Made by a program: the position numbers and the translations under genes. From assembly GCA_007258455.2 (NCBI GenBank), contig VDFB02114799.1, positions 1 to 64,000 on the forward strand: a stretch of DNA of 64,000 nt. The letters are read 5' to 3'. Positions 12,078 to 22,205 of the stretch are shown here, in pieces; positions within the stretch are counted from its first letter, which is position 1; each line of letters opens with the position of its first letter. This DNA comes from Sequoia sempervirens. Taxonomy: Eukaryota > Streptophyta > Pinopsida > Cupressales > Cupressaceae. The notes under the pieces were generated by a model. The model was not told the origin of the DNA, did not search any database, and saw only the letters and a program-made list of their open reading frames with translations.

Positions 12078-13338
12078 ATGCCTTGGGTTAGAGGCCGTGG
12101 CTGTGGCAGAGGCCGAGGAGGTAGTAGCCATAGTGCCATCCATGAAATTACTCCATCACAAAGTTCCCATGAATCAAAACATGAGGAACATCAGGGATCT
12201 CAAAATCATCCAGATGGAGGAGGTCCAAATTTAGAGCAGCCAGGAATGGATGGATTGCAGTTACGATAGTTGCTGGAGGAAGTGCTTGGTCGTTTAGGCC
12301 CTAGACCAGAAGGAGAGCAACAAGTAGAGAGGGAAAGGGAGAGGTTTCTGAGGCAGAAGGAAGTATCAGCAGAGCAGGATGCAGTAGTGGCAGGTCACAT
12401 GAGGGATCTTTTGAGAGCTCATCCTCCCACTTTTGATGGTGTTGGCGAAGGAATTGAAGCAAAAAATTGGTTAATAGACTTGGATCATTGCTTTGCAATA
12501 AATCCATATGGCATAAATACCCGGGCTAGGTGCATTATCATACACCTTAGAGGCTTTGTGTCTACATGGTGGTGTCTAGAAGAACAAAAGTTGCACTTGG
12601 ACATTAGCATGGTGACCTAGGAATTTTTTTTGGAGATATTTAGGGCTCGATTCCTCTCAGATCACTAGAGACAACGCTGAGCAGATGAATTTCATGAGTT
12701 AAGACAAATGGCAATGTCAGTTGATCAGTACGAGCACTGATTCTATGAGCTCAAGTAATATGCAGGAATCGGCAATGACGAGGCAATGCTTGTACAACAT
12801 TTTGTTAGGGGCTTAAATGCCCGAATCAGTGGAGGAGTTTGAGTCTTCAAGCCAAAAACAATGGAGGTAGCCATTGAAAAGGCTCGTCTGGTCAAGGAAA
12901 ATTTGGCCATGGCATGGGGAGGTCACACAGGGGTGCAGATTGGTAGTGCACCTAATTTTGGTTCTAGTTCTCAAGGTGGGCAACCTCAAGCTTTAGGATC
13001 TTCAAGGAGTCATCATGTGCCTTCTAAGGGTGGACAACAGAAACAACAATCATAGTCTAAGCACAAAGAGTTTCCAATCTCAACAGGGTAGCAGAACTCA
13101 GTTCAAAAATAACTAGAGTTGGCAGCATATTCGACGTAACCGTTTTGAGCAGTCTACTCAGAGCTCTCAGTCAGCTCCTAGTCAAAGCAGTTACCAACAG
13201 TCTAGTGCACCATCAGGAGGTGGAGTTTTTGGTCGAAGTACAGGTTGTTTCTCTTATGGTCAATATGGACATATTGCTAGACAATGTTCACAAAAGAAGA
13301 CTTCAGGGTTCAGTCAGAGGCCAGCCACTTCCAAGCCA
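12078..13338 (+). pseudogene. Tekay gag
   Basis: The start is ATG at 12078 (MPWVRGRGCGRGRGG), in a typical Arg/Gly-rich N-terminus. The retrotransposon gag domain covers about 12410-12850: HPPTFDGVGEGIEAKNWL, then FVSTWW, then FHELRQMAMSVDQY. A Gln/Ser/Gly-rich linker leads to a single zinc knuckle at 13246-13287, reading CFSYGQYGHIARQC. The second zinc-binding Cys is Tyr, so the knuckle is broken. Stops include TAG at 12267, 12617, 12670 and 13054, several at expected Gln codons, and there are frame changes after 13054. Gag forms the particle core. Not functional here. Confidence 0.88.
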
Positions 13339-13680
13339 ATGGTGGGCGATGTAGGCAGATCTCATCGAGTCTTTACGATGGTTGAAAACCATCAAGAGGA
13401 TCACCAAGTCACTATGGTCGAGGCATCAGGTGTGTTACAAGAAACTGGTATATCTATTCTATTTGATTCTAGTGCATCAGATTCATTTATTTCCCCTTCA
13501 ATAGTAGAGTGTTGTAGACTAGTGGCAACAAGGAAAGGCATTAAGTGGCAGGTCGAATTGGCCTTCGGGGCAAAAGTAGCGGTTGAATAATTTGTTCAGG
13601 GTTGTGTTTTCAAAATTGGGTCATTGGTGACTAAGGTGGACCTTCGATCCTACCCCTTGGGTTCTATGATGTTGTTTTGG
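13339..13680 (+). pseudogene. Tekay aspartic protease
   Basis: The reading contains ILFDSSASDSFIS at 13456-13494. The chromovirus retropepsin motif is LFDSGASHSFIS, so the catalytic Asp (codon 13465-13467) is kept but the adjacent DSG is DSS. The second conserved block, GMDWL, appears at 13681 in another frame, so the protease is frameshifted. It normally cuts the Gag-Pol polyprotein. Confidence 0.82.
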
Positions 13681-14828
13681 GTATGGATTGGCTGAATGCT
13701 CACCGTGCAATAATTGATTGTTGCCACAAGGTTATGCGGTGTGTAGATGATTTAGGAAATGAAGTGGAGATTATTGGCATACAAAGAGCCATCTCATTAT
13801 GGATGATTTTTGCTATGCAATTGAAGAGGTGTTTCTGTCAGGGCTGTCAGTTGTTTGCTGTGTCAATATATGACTTGGAGTTGGGGGAAAGTCAAGAGGT
13901 GTCATTGGATGAATATCCTCTCCTTAAGGAATTTGCAGATGTTTTTCCGAGTGAGATTCCAAGAATGCCACCAAAGTGTGACATTGACGTCCAGATTGAC
14001 CTTGTACCTGGGGCTGAGCCTATATCTCGGGCTTCATATCAGATGACAACTCAGGAGCTTCAAGAGCTTCGTTTGTAGTTAGAGGAACTTTTGGAAAAAG
14101 GGTTCATTTGTCCTAGTGTTTCCCCATGGGGAGCACCAGTTATATTCGTAAAGAAGAAGGATGGGTCCCTCTATTTGTGCATCGACTACAGGCAGCTTAA
14201 CAAGGTGATAGTGAAGAACAAGTACCCGTTGCCAAGAATTAATGACCTATTTGATCAGATAAAAGGGGCTTAGGTATTTTCTAAAATAAATCTTAAGTCA
14301 GGATACCATCAATTGCAGATAACCGAAGCCGATATTCACAAAACAACATTTCGCACTCGATACAGGCATTATGAATTCACTGTTATGCCATTCGGGTTAA
14401 TGAATGCACCATTAGTTTTCATGTGCCTAATGAATGGAGTCTTTTGTACCTACCTAGACAGATTTTTTCTAGTGTTCCTCGATGATATTATGATATACTC
14501 AAAAACTATGGAGGAGCATGAAGTACACTTGAGGCAAGTGTTGCAGTGCTTAAGAGACAATCAACTATATACTAATTTGACTAAGTGTGAGTTTTATAAG
14601 AATGAAGTAAAATACTTGGGTCACATCATCTCTAGTGAAGGTATTTCTGTAGATCCTTTGAAGATCCTAGCCATTGTTGATTGGCCTACACCAACAAATG
14701 TTCCAGAGATTCGCAGTTTTATAGGTTTGGAAGGCTACTATAGGCAATTCGTGGAGGGTTTTTCGAGGATTGCACATCCCATCACCACCCTTCAAAGAAA
14801 ATCAAAGAAGTTTGTTTGGTCCGGATAG
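13681..14828 (+). pseudogene. Tekay reverse transcriptase
   Basis: After the GMDWL block, the connector EYPLLKEFADVFPSEIP leads into the RT. Visible RT motifs are [43 protein letters not shown], then [23 protein letters not shown], and the active site [10 protein letters not shown] with the two Asp codons at 14481-14486. It ends with [22 protein letters not shown] stops at 14076 and 14271 stand exactly where Gln is expected. The active site is intact, but the chain is not. Confidence 0.93.
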
Positions 14829-15422
14829 TGTTAGTTAGCTTTTCAGACCTTAAAGGATAAGTTGACCAGTGCACCAATTCTAGCAGTTCCTGATCCTACT
14901 AGGGAATTCGTAGTATGTACAGATGCTTCCTTGGAAGGTTTGGGAGTTGTTTTGATGCAAGAAGGTCGTGTGATTGCTTTTGAGTCTTGCAAGCTCAAGG
15001 ACCATGAGCTAAATTACCCTACGCATGATTTAGAGTTAGCCGCGGTTGTCCATGCCCTTGTACGATGGAGGCACTTTTCATTAGGGCATCATTTTAAACT
15101 TCATAGTGATCATCGTAGCTTGCAGTATATCTTTACACAACCCAACTTGAATGCCAAACAAAGGAGATGGATGGAGTTTCTTTGTGAATATGATTTTGAG
15201 GTTAAGTACATCCAGGGCAAGGAAAATGTGGTGGCAGATGCTTTGAGTCAGCGGAGACATGAGATATCTGCAATAACTCTTGGTGTGGATTTGAGGACCC
15301 AAATTCTCACATCACTTCCCACAGATAGTTGGTATCAAGAAGTGAAGGTAGAAATTGAGTCAGATAGGGTTGTAGAGGGAAAGTTTTCTGGCTATGTTTT
15401 GGAATATGATGAACTTTTGTGA
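14829..15422 (+). pseudogene. Tekay RNase H and connector
   Basis: Follows the RT after a TAG pair (14826, 14832) at Gln positions. The pattern is VCTDASLEGLGVVLMQ (first catalytic Asp), then HDLELAAVVHAL (Glu), LHSDHRSLQYIF (Asp) and GKENVVADALSQR (final Asp). All acidic residues remain. It ends at TGA 15420, probably a former CGA Arg codon. It normally removes the RNA template during cDNA synthesis. Confidence 0.92.
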
Positions 15423-16262
15423 TTTTTGGGTCATATGTATGTACCTCCTACAGAGGGTCTTCGTACCCTAATCATGACTGAAGCACATCGGGCTCCCTAC
15501 TCTGCTCATCCGAGAGTTAAGAAGATATATGCAAATCTTCATTCACTGTACTTTTGGGTTGGAATGAAGAGAGATATTACAGAATTTGTGGCGAGATGTC
15601 TTGAATGTCAGAGAGTTAAGGCAGAACATCATCATCCCGCAGATCTTTTACAGCCTCATCTTGTTCCTGAATGGAAGTGGGATATCATCTCAGTGGACTT
15701 TATTGTCAGTTTACCAATGTCTTCTTGTCGACACGATGCTATTATGGTCACAGTTGATAGGTTGACCAAGGTGGCACACTTCTCTCTTGTTCGATCCTCC
15801 TATACTGCTTCCTTTGTAACCAAAATTTTCATGGAGGATATTGTTCGACTGCATGGGATTCCACAAAAGATCATTTCTAATCAAGATCTGGTGTTCACTT
15901 CTGCATTGTGGACATCATTGCAACATTCCTTAGGAACCCAACTGAACTTCAGTTCTACCTACCATCCTGAAATAGATGATCAGACTGAGAGAGTCAACCA
16001 AGTTCTTGAGGACATGCTCCGTATGTACGTAATGGATTAGCAATCTCATTGGGAGGATTATTTGCATCTGGTCGAGTTTGCTTATAATAATGGTTATCAT
16101 AGCTCAATTAGCATGGCTCCCTTTCAAGCATTATATGGCCGTCTTTGTCAGACCCCGTTGAGTTGGGATCATCTTGAGGATCGAGTTCTGTTGGGACCCG
16201 AAATGCTTCAAGATATGGAGCAACAGGTTGCCCGCATTAGAGAGCACTTAGTAGCAGCTTAG
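15423..16262 (+). pseudogene. Tekay integrase, catalytic Asp lost
   Basis: The N-terminal HHCC region reads AHRAPYSAHP...CLECQ (about 15481-15615). The catalytic core has the first Asp at 15696-15698 (SVDFIVSLP). The second Asp of the usual SDRD block is Asn (codon AAT 15879-15881, reading ISNQDLVF). The Glu is at 15987-15989 (QTERVNQ), with 35 residues between, so the assignment is sound. TAG stops at 16038 and 16260 replace Gln. A D-to-N change at this residue would abolish strand transfer even without the stops. Confidence 0.92.
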
Positions 16263-16742
16263 GATAGAAAAAAGAAGTATGTTGATGCTCATAGGATCGA
16301 TCGTCAGTTTTTGGTTGGAGATCAGGTTTTCTTGCAAGTGCGTCCGCGAAGGAGTCCAATCCGTTATGGAAAAGGCTCTAAGCTTGCACCTCATTTTGTG
16401 GGACCATTCGAGGTGTTGGAGAGGATTGGCCCCGTTGCTTATCGCCTAGCATTGCCGCCCAGTCTATTGCGCATTCACGATGTGTTTCATGTTTCTATAC
16501 TCAGGGCCTATCATCCAGATGTTTCTCATGTGCTTGATTGGAATGCGTTGCAGGTCGAGGACAAGCAGCTGGCACTTGAGCCCGTCGCCATGTTGCAGCA
16601 CATGAGACTCGTTCTCAGGGGCAAAGTGATTGAGCAAGTGCGGGTCCAATGGGACCCAACTGATGAGTCGTCAGCGTCATGCGAGGATGCCTCGCGCATC
16701 CGAGAGTCTTTTCCTTTTTTGTTTTCTGGCTTCCGGGAGTAA
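16263..16742 (+). pseudogene. Tekay integrase C-terminus with chromodomain
   Basis: The GPY/F-like module reads FLQVRPRRSP...GPFEVLERIGPVAYRLALP, followed by LRIHDVFHVSILRAYHPD. The chromodomain occupies about 16575-16735: EPVAMLQHMRLVLRGKVIEQ, then VQWDPTDESSASCEDASRIR, then FPFLF. In chromoviruses this domain can steer insertion toward marked chromatin. The usual ATWE block is degraded to SASCE. The frame is open from 16263 to the TAA at 16740. Confidence 0.88.
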
Positions 16743-16750
16743 GCCTAGTT

Positions 16751-16763
16751 CTAGGGGGAGGGA
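16751..16763 (+). promoter_or_regulatory. polypurine tract of the Tekay element
   Basis: CTAGGGGGAGGGA immediately before the 3' LTR start TGTAGTGTCC. It primes plus-strand DNA synthesis. Confidence 0.85.
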
Positions 16764-17604
16764 TGTAGTGTCCCTCATGATACTGTTCTCTTTTGATACT
16801 ATGTGGATACTGTTTATGTTCAATGCATGCTTGATATTACATTGGTGATTGTTTTTCCTGTTTGGCTTATGTGTTTTGCTTGGATACACATGATAGTGTT
16901 TTATGATGTTGATAATATAATGATGCATGGTACTGTCTTTCTTGATTATGCTATATTGTGTGACTATGTAAATTGTTTAATACTCATTTCATGCTATGTA
17001 TGATGTTGTGCTAATGTTTGAGGTTTGGGTGAGGGGGACGGTGTTGCATCGATCATACATGAGTGCCCTACCACACCGCAATTCTCTCCCACGATGTGTT
17101 TGACATTAGATATATATATGTTGTTCCAACACTTGTTTTATGCAGGACTGCAGGTACCAAGCACCCACTCCACCCACATTGTCCGGTCTAAGTGTGCCAA
17201 ACATACCCAATGGTTATGACATGGTTTAAGGATTTGATAAGGAATGGTCCCCATCTGTGTTTGTCGTTCGTCAATATTCCTTTCTGTTATGGTATTGTTC
17301 CATTTTATGTCATTTGATTCTAATCATAAAATTTGATGTGTTTATCATTTTATTTAGTTGTGGGAGAAACGCCAAGATTTAATAAAATATTAAATTAGTT
17401 GCAAATTTTAATGTTTAATAAAACACTATTTAAAATTGATCTTAATTACAATTGTGTAAATGTCCAATATCTATTAAATAATATTGTTGTTTAATTAAAT
17501 AATATTATTTATGTAATTAAGTAATATTATTTAGTTAATTATAGTTAAGGAATTATAAAAAAAAAATAGTTTGTCAATATTACATTCGGTAAAGTTTAAA
17601 CGAA

Positions 17605-17741
17605 AATAAAACATTTATTTATATGCACGATTTATTTTAAAAAAAAAAGAATGCTCAAATGCATTGCATGGTAATAAAACATATATTTATATGCAGGATT
17701 TATTTAAAAAAAAAAAAGAATGCTCAAATGCATTGCATGGT
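17605..17741 (+). repeat. tandem duplication of a 68-bp unit
   Basis: Two copies of a unit beginning AATAAAACAT and ending TGCATTGCATGGT, at 17605-17672 and 17673-17741, differing at a few positions and in A-run length. Confidence 0.85.
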
Positions 17742-18141
17742 AAGTTTAAGTTAATTTAATTTAATTCAGTAGTGGGTAAAATTTTAAAACTAAGGATGAA
17801 ATTCCTTTTCACCTGTCGTGATATATAACCAAAGGTAAAGAAAAAATTAATATAGGCCATTGAAAATTATTATATTTTAAAGCCTTAGTGGTGGTAGGTT
17901 TATTTTTCTTTTCAAACTGAGGAATTTCCTCCAAGTGGAAAAAAGGGAGAAAGATAAAGTGACGGGTGGTGAGAATGAAAATTTGGGAATTAGCCACCCG
18001 TCCCGCTTCATTTATTAAATAAAATATTCTCTATTAAATATCTAATTTATTTATTTATTATACAACAAATGATTTGAAAACTTTAACTAATAACTAAATT
18101 TTATTTATGATATAAGAGGTTTATAAATTTTAGTTTATTTT

Positions 18142-19146
18142 CCTAGGCATTATTTTGTTACGAAATCTAGAAGATATTAGCCGAGAAGAGGCATTTTAAA
18201 ATTTACCTAACCCAGTAAAAAGAGTTGTTTTGAATTAAAGAAGTATAATACAATTAAACTTCTTAACGAGTAATTGGCAACACAAAATCATACAATAGTC
18301 CTAATGGTTACTTATATTTTAATTCGTTAATATTACATCAGTTGGAAAATGAGATACAATTTTTATTGCCAGCAAAACGTAAGTGTAGATTTAGATGTGA
18401 TTAGGTCTTATAATTTTTTTTTATATTAGGGTGATCACCAAGTTTGTTAATTTAGGAATGTTCTTAATAAAAAAAATTCCTAGGCATTATTTTGTTACGA
18501 AATCTAGAAGATATTAGCCGAGAAGAGGCATTTTAAAATTTACCTAACCCAGTAAAAAGAGTTGTTTTGAATTAAAGAAGTATAATACAATTAAACTTCT
18601 TAACGAGTAATTGGCAACACAAAATCATACAATAGTCCTAATGGTTACTTATATTTTAATTCGTTAATATTACATCAGTTGGAAAATGAGATACAATTTT
18701 TATTGCCAACAAAACGTAAGTGTAGATTTAGATGTGATTAGGTCTTATAATTTTTTTTTATATTAGGGTCATCACCAAGTTTGTTAATTTAGGAATGTTC
18801 TTAAAAAAATTTCCTAGGCATTATTTTGTTACGAAATCTAGAAGATATTAGCCGAGAAGAGGCATTTTAAAATTTACCTAACCCAGTAAAAAGAGTTGTT
18901 TTGAATTAAAGAAGTATAATACAATTAAACTTCTTAACGAGTAATTGGCAACACAAAATCATACAATAGTCCTAATGGTTACTTATATTTTAATTCGTTA
19001 ATATTACATCAGTTGGAAAATGAGATACAATTTTTATTGCCAGCAAAACGTAAGTGTAGATTTAGATGTGATTAGGTCTTATAATTTTTTTTTTATATTA
19101 GGATGATCACCAAGTTTGTTAATTTACGAATGTTCTTAATAAAAAA
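18142..19146 (+). repeat. three tandem copies of a 335-bp unit
   Basis: Each copy starts CCTAGGCATTATTTTG, at 18142, 18479 and 18813 (periods 337 and 334). The copies differ at only a handful of positions, mainly in T and A runs, plus single changes such as CAGC/CAAC. No ORF crosses the unit. The high identity implies duplication more recent than the LTR split. Confidence 0.95.
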
Positions 19147-20849
19147 TCTTAATTGGAAGGTTTATATTTAGAATAGGTTCATTTATCACTTTGATGTTTT
19201 ATTCAAATTCAAATTACCAATTATTATTATTGCTAACATTTCAAATTTAACCCCGGTAAAACGGATACTGAGGAAGAAGATATGAAGGAAAACAGATAAG
19301 TAAATAATTTTATGAGATTTTAAAGATATATACATATATTTTATATGAGTTAGTTATATATATATTTTATATGAGTTAGTCCTGTGATTATTTTTTAAAA
19401 ATTTATGGATTTATGGAAAAAAAATTTAATGTATCATATTTTATAGATTAAAACTTACTTACGTTATTACAAATAAATGTTTTAGTTAAATAAGGAAATA
19501 ACCTAGGTGATTAAATGGAGTGTCTTGTAAATAAATGGTAAAAGTGAGTCTGGGGAATTATGTACAAGTACATTTAATTTAGTTTTTCTTTTAATTACAA
19601 GTTTAGTTAAAGTTAAACAAGTTACAAATTCTTTTACTAATGATCTGTGTGATTTGCATGTATGTAATATTTTATTTATTCTTTTTATTTTATTAAATTA
19701 TTTTCATAAACAAACATGCTATATTGGAATTAAATTTACCATTTTAATTAACAAATATAATTATATAGGTTGTATTTTAAAACTTTAATTATTTTGAAGT
19801 AAACAAATGTCCAGGCTAAGAATCTTAAATTAAGAGAAATCTGATAGCTCTCATATGTAGGGTTTCACAATGCTTATTTAACTAAAAGATTTTATGGTGG
19901 AAATAAATTTAATTATAGTTAATTAATTAATTACTCTCTACATTATCTTTAGTAGAATTGGATTGTGTGTACGCTTAAGTGAATGGACACTTATAGTTTA
20001 TCTTGAACATGTTAGATAGTTATTTGTTTACCCTGAGTACTCTTTGGAATTGATTCTTTATGCATACTAGTGATTCTTTGTTGTTCATATTTCTCTCTTT
20101 TTTATTTCACTTTTGGGGCAATTTTATGTCTAGATATATTTTGGATACGATGGGAACCCAAATGTTTAAGTTACTTCTTTTTGGATAGCCATGGCTGATA
20201 GAATTTTAGACTTCCAGAGGCGATGGGAACCTTTTTGTGTATGCTAAATATTCTCATGAATAGACCTTTGGATTTCATTGATTGTGATTCTATTTTGAGC
20301 TCATGGGTGTACCTTGTTCCATGATTTCTTTGCATTTTGGTGGTGACTATGAGCAAGATGGTACATGCCTCGCATGTGTTTTCATTTTATGGTTTTTATG
20401 TTGGTACACCCCTTGTGGTTGTGAGCTTTGTTGTGGAACTGTTAGGGAGGGTGGCTCTTCATGGGGGCCATCACACAAAGGGGTTGTTAGGATAACCCAT
20501 GGAAGAGTTTCCTAAACAAGTGATAATATAATTAATAAACTAGTGGGTTTGGGTAGCTAAACATTAAACAAGATTAATGATGTGCCTCACCCACACCGTT
20601 AGTGCTTTCATAGACTAAGGATGGGATAAGAAGACCTGGTTGGTAAGATCACTGCCTTGTCCTCATGAAAGGTAAGTGGTCCCACATGAGTCACCCTATG
20701 GAGCGGCGCCTTGAGATAGGCTGCCTGGATAACCATAGATGGAGGTGGTACCTTGTGATAGGTTGCCTGGATAATCCATGTAAGGCCATGCAATGACACT
20801 CTCCCGTAGTATCCATATACCCTTCTTTGCTTGATAGCCTCTGGAAGTG

Positions 20850-21047
20850 TTGATGTAAGTGTTGATGTATATGTTGATGTACTTGTTGATATACTTGTTG
20901 ATGTACTTGTTGATATACTTGTTGATATACTTGTTGATCTACTTATTGATGTACTTGTTGATGTACTTTGTGATGTTGTTCTATGTTAGTGTTGATGTAC
21001 TGGTTGATGTACTTTGTGATATTGTTCTATGTCAGTGTTGATGTTAG
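20850..21047 (+). repeat. 12-bp minisatellite inside the 3' LTR
   Basis: Same GTTGATGTACTT array as at 11160-11345, slightly different in copy number. A plus-strand reading gives a Leu/Tyr/Ile-rich repeat peptide, which is an artefact. Confidence 0.85.
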
Positions 21048-21590
21048 TCTTTTTTTACTTGATCTTGTTGGATGTGGACCCTTTCTTGTCATTTCCTAGC
21101 ACGGGGGGTGGACCTTTGGGTCCACGTGGTCGGGTGGAACATGCTATGCACCCATTGGGTTCCCAGGATGTGTTCGCGATACAGATGCGAACGCAGAGTT
21201 CCAGAGCTTCACTTGGATGAAGACTTTCCTTCATTTTGTACCATAAACCTCTTTTATGTACTCAATGTATTCTTCCTGATGATATAAGGGAAAATCTATT
21301 TAATGTACCATTGTATCTATGATGTGTTGTAACTATGGAAATATTCTCCACAATTATAAAATGAAACTATGAATTGATTCACAACAAATTATTGTATCTC
21401 TCTTATAATTATGGATGAATGTATGCTATCCTTATGTTTATCTCTCGCTTTCATTTGGATAAAAGTTTAGTGTTTGAAATGACCATTCCATGTACCCCAA
21501 GGGACATAATAGATAACTTTGCAAGTGCATAATTGCTTTTCATGTTAAGATTGTGCATTTCCATCTTATACAATGTTTCACTTTCAAACA

Positions 21591-21640
21591 GAATAAAATA
21601 AAATAAAATAAAATAAAATAAAATAAAAAATAAAAAATTG
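21591..21640 (+). repeat. ATAAA pentanucleotide microsatellite
   Basis: About eight AAAAT/ATAAA units in the 3' LTR. The 5' LTR has only a short A-rich stretch at the same place, so the array expanded after insertion. Confidence 0.85.
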
Positions 21641-21684
21641 TGGTGTTTTGTTGTCCTTTGGGGTTCATATGGCAGGGCGTTATA

Positions 21685-22090
21685 GGTTCATAATTTGATA
21701 TATGAGCCTAACCAAAACTGTAATTAGGAATTTTTAGATGCTATCTTCTCAATTCAACTCTTTTTTGTATTCCAAATCTTTTGTGAGGCAATGAGCCTTC
21801 TTGATTTTGAGCAGTGAGCTCTAGGCAATGTGCCTGAATACAAGTGCATTCTTTTTTTTTAAACACTTATATTTTGAGTACTCAAAATTGTGGATTGACC
21901 TCCACTGTGGTTTTTCCCTTAACTAGGTTTCCACGTAAAAATCCTTGTGTTATGTTGTTGTGGCCTGTTCTATGTTCATGCATCTTTCATTTGATTGAAT
22001 ACTTTAAGGTACTAAAGATAATAGATTAATAAAGTTAAAATTGCACAACATTGATTCACATCCCCCTCTCAATGTTGCTTGAGTCCAACA
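21685..22090 (+). repeat. 3' LTR of the outer Copia element, right part
   Basis: Resumes after the Tekay element with the GGTTC target copy, then ATAATTTGATATATGAGCC, and ends GAGTCCAACA at 22090. It is followed by the AATCT duplication at 22091-22095. Confidence 0.92.
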
Positions 22091-22205
22091 AATCTAAGAT
22101 AATAGTTGAAGGAGGTAAAATAGTTGTGATTAATGCTATTAATATCGGGATTCCAAGGTGGAAATTCAATTGTTATTTAAAAGAGGTGTATCGATCAAGG
22201 GTAAA
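22091..22205 (+). pseudogene. RNase H-like fragment, 3' half
   Basis: The plus strand reads SKIIVEGGKIVVINAI, then PRWKFNCYLKEV. This is the strand/helix carrying the later Asp of the RVT_3-type RNase H (usual form KIxVEGDSKxVVxAI). Gly stands for the catalytic Asp. It continues directly from the fragment ending at 4737 once the Copia element is mentally removed. Downstream reading to about 22330 degenerates. Confidence 0.68.

Larger units (their letters stand above)
17300..20443 (+). repeat. 3144-bp segment present in only one Tekay LTR
   Basis: The left junction is GGTATTGTT/CCATTTT and the right junction is GGAACTGTT/AGGGAGG; the 5' LTR has a single GGTACTGTTAGGG. So TGTT (or YTGTT) is shared at both ends. 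Either a 3.1-kb piece was deleted from the 5' LTR at this short repeat, or an element inserted here with a 4-5 bp duplication. The segment has no terminal inverted repeats, no TG...CA ends and no gene I can recognise. It is very AT-rich and contains tandem repeats. Confidence 0.85.
10227..21684 (+). mobile_element. Tekay-type chromovirus (Ty3/gypsy), complete but dead
   Basis: LTRs begin TGTAGTGTCCCTC and end GGGCGTTACA/GGGCGTTATA. Order: 5' LTR, Met-tRNA primer site, gag, protease, RT, RNase H, integrase, C-terminal chromodomain, polypurine tract, 3' LTR. The integrase tail (HDVFHVSILRAYHPD, then DWNALQVED...LALEPV) and the chromodomain match the Tekay/Del chromovirus group. In-frame stops and active-site changes show it cannot move. 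It is nested in the Copia 3' LTR and is the younger of the two: about six differences in the first 245 bp of its LTR pair by eye. Confidence 0.92.
16764..21684 (+). repeat. 3' LTR of the Tekay element (4921 bp)
   Basis: Same ends as the 5' LTR, but 3.2 kb longer because of the segment at 17300-20443. Outside that segment the two copies align throughout with scattered substitutions. Confidence 0.92.
4738..22090 (+). mobile_element. Sirevirus-like Copia element, non-autonomous, carrying a nested chromovirus
   Basis: An LTR retrotransposon bounded by LTRs starting TGTTGGCATATGG and ending GAGTCCAACA, with a perfect 5-bp target duplication. Internal order: primer site for initiator-Met tRNA, a gag with a coiled coil and four CCHC knuckles, a second long decayed ORF, several purine tracts, then the 3' LTR. 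No protease, integrase or RT coding is found in the internal 3.75 kb, so it depended on another element. Multiple purine tracts ahead of the 3' LTR and a gag coiled coil recall Sirevirus-type Copia; that affiliation is inference. The 3' LTR is split by the Tekay element at 10227-21684. Confidence 0.88.

Noticed and set aside
18142..19146. The three tandem units considered as a CRISPR-like array
   Set aside because: Units are 335 bp and directly adjacent without spacers, in a plant retroelement LTR.
20859..21041. Open frame giving a Leu/Tyr/Ile repeat peptide
   Set aside because: It is the translation of the 12-bp LTR minisatellite.
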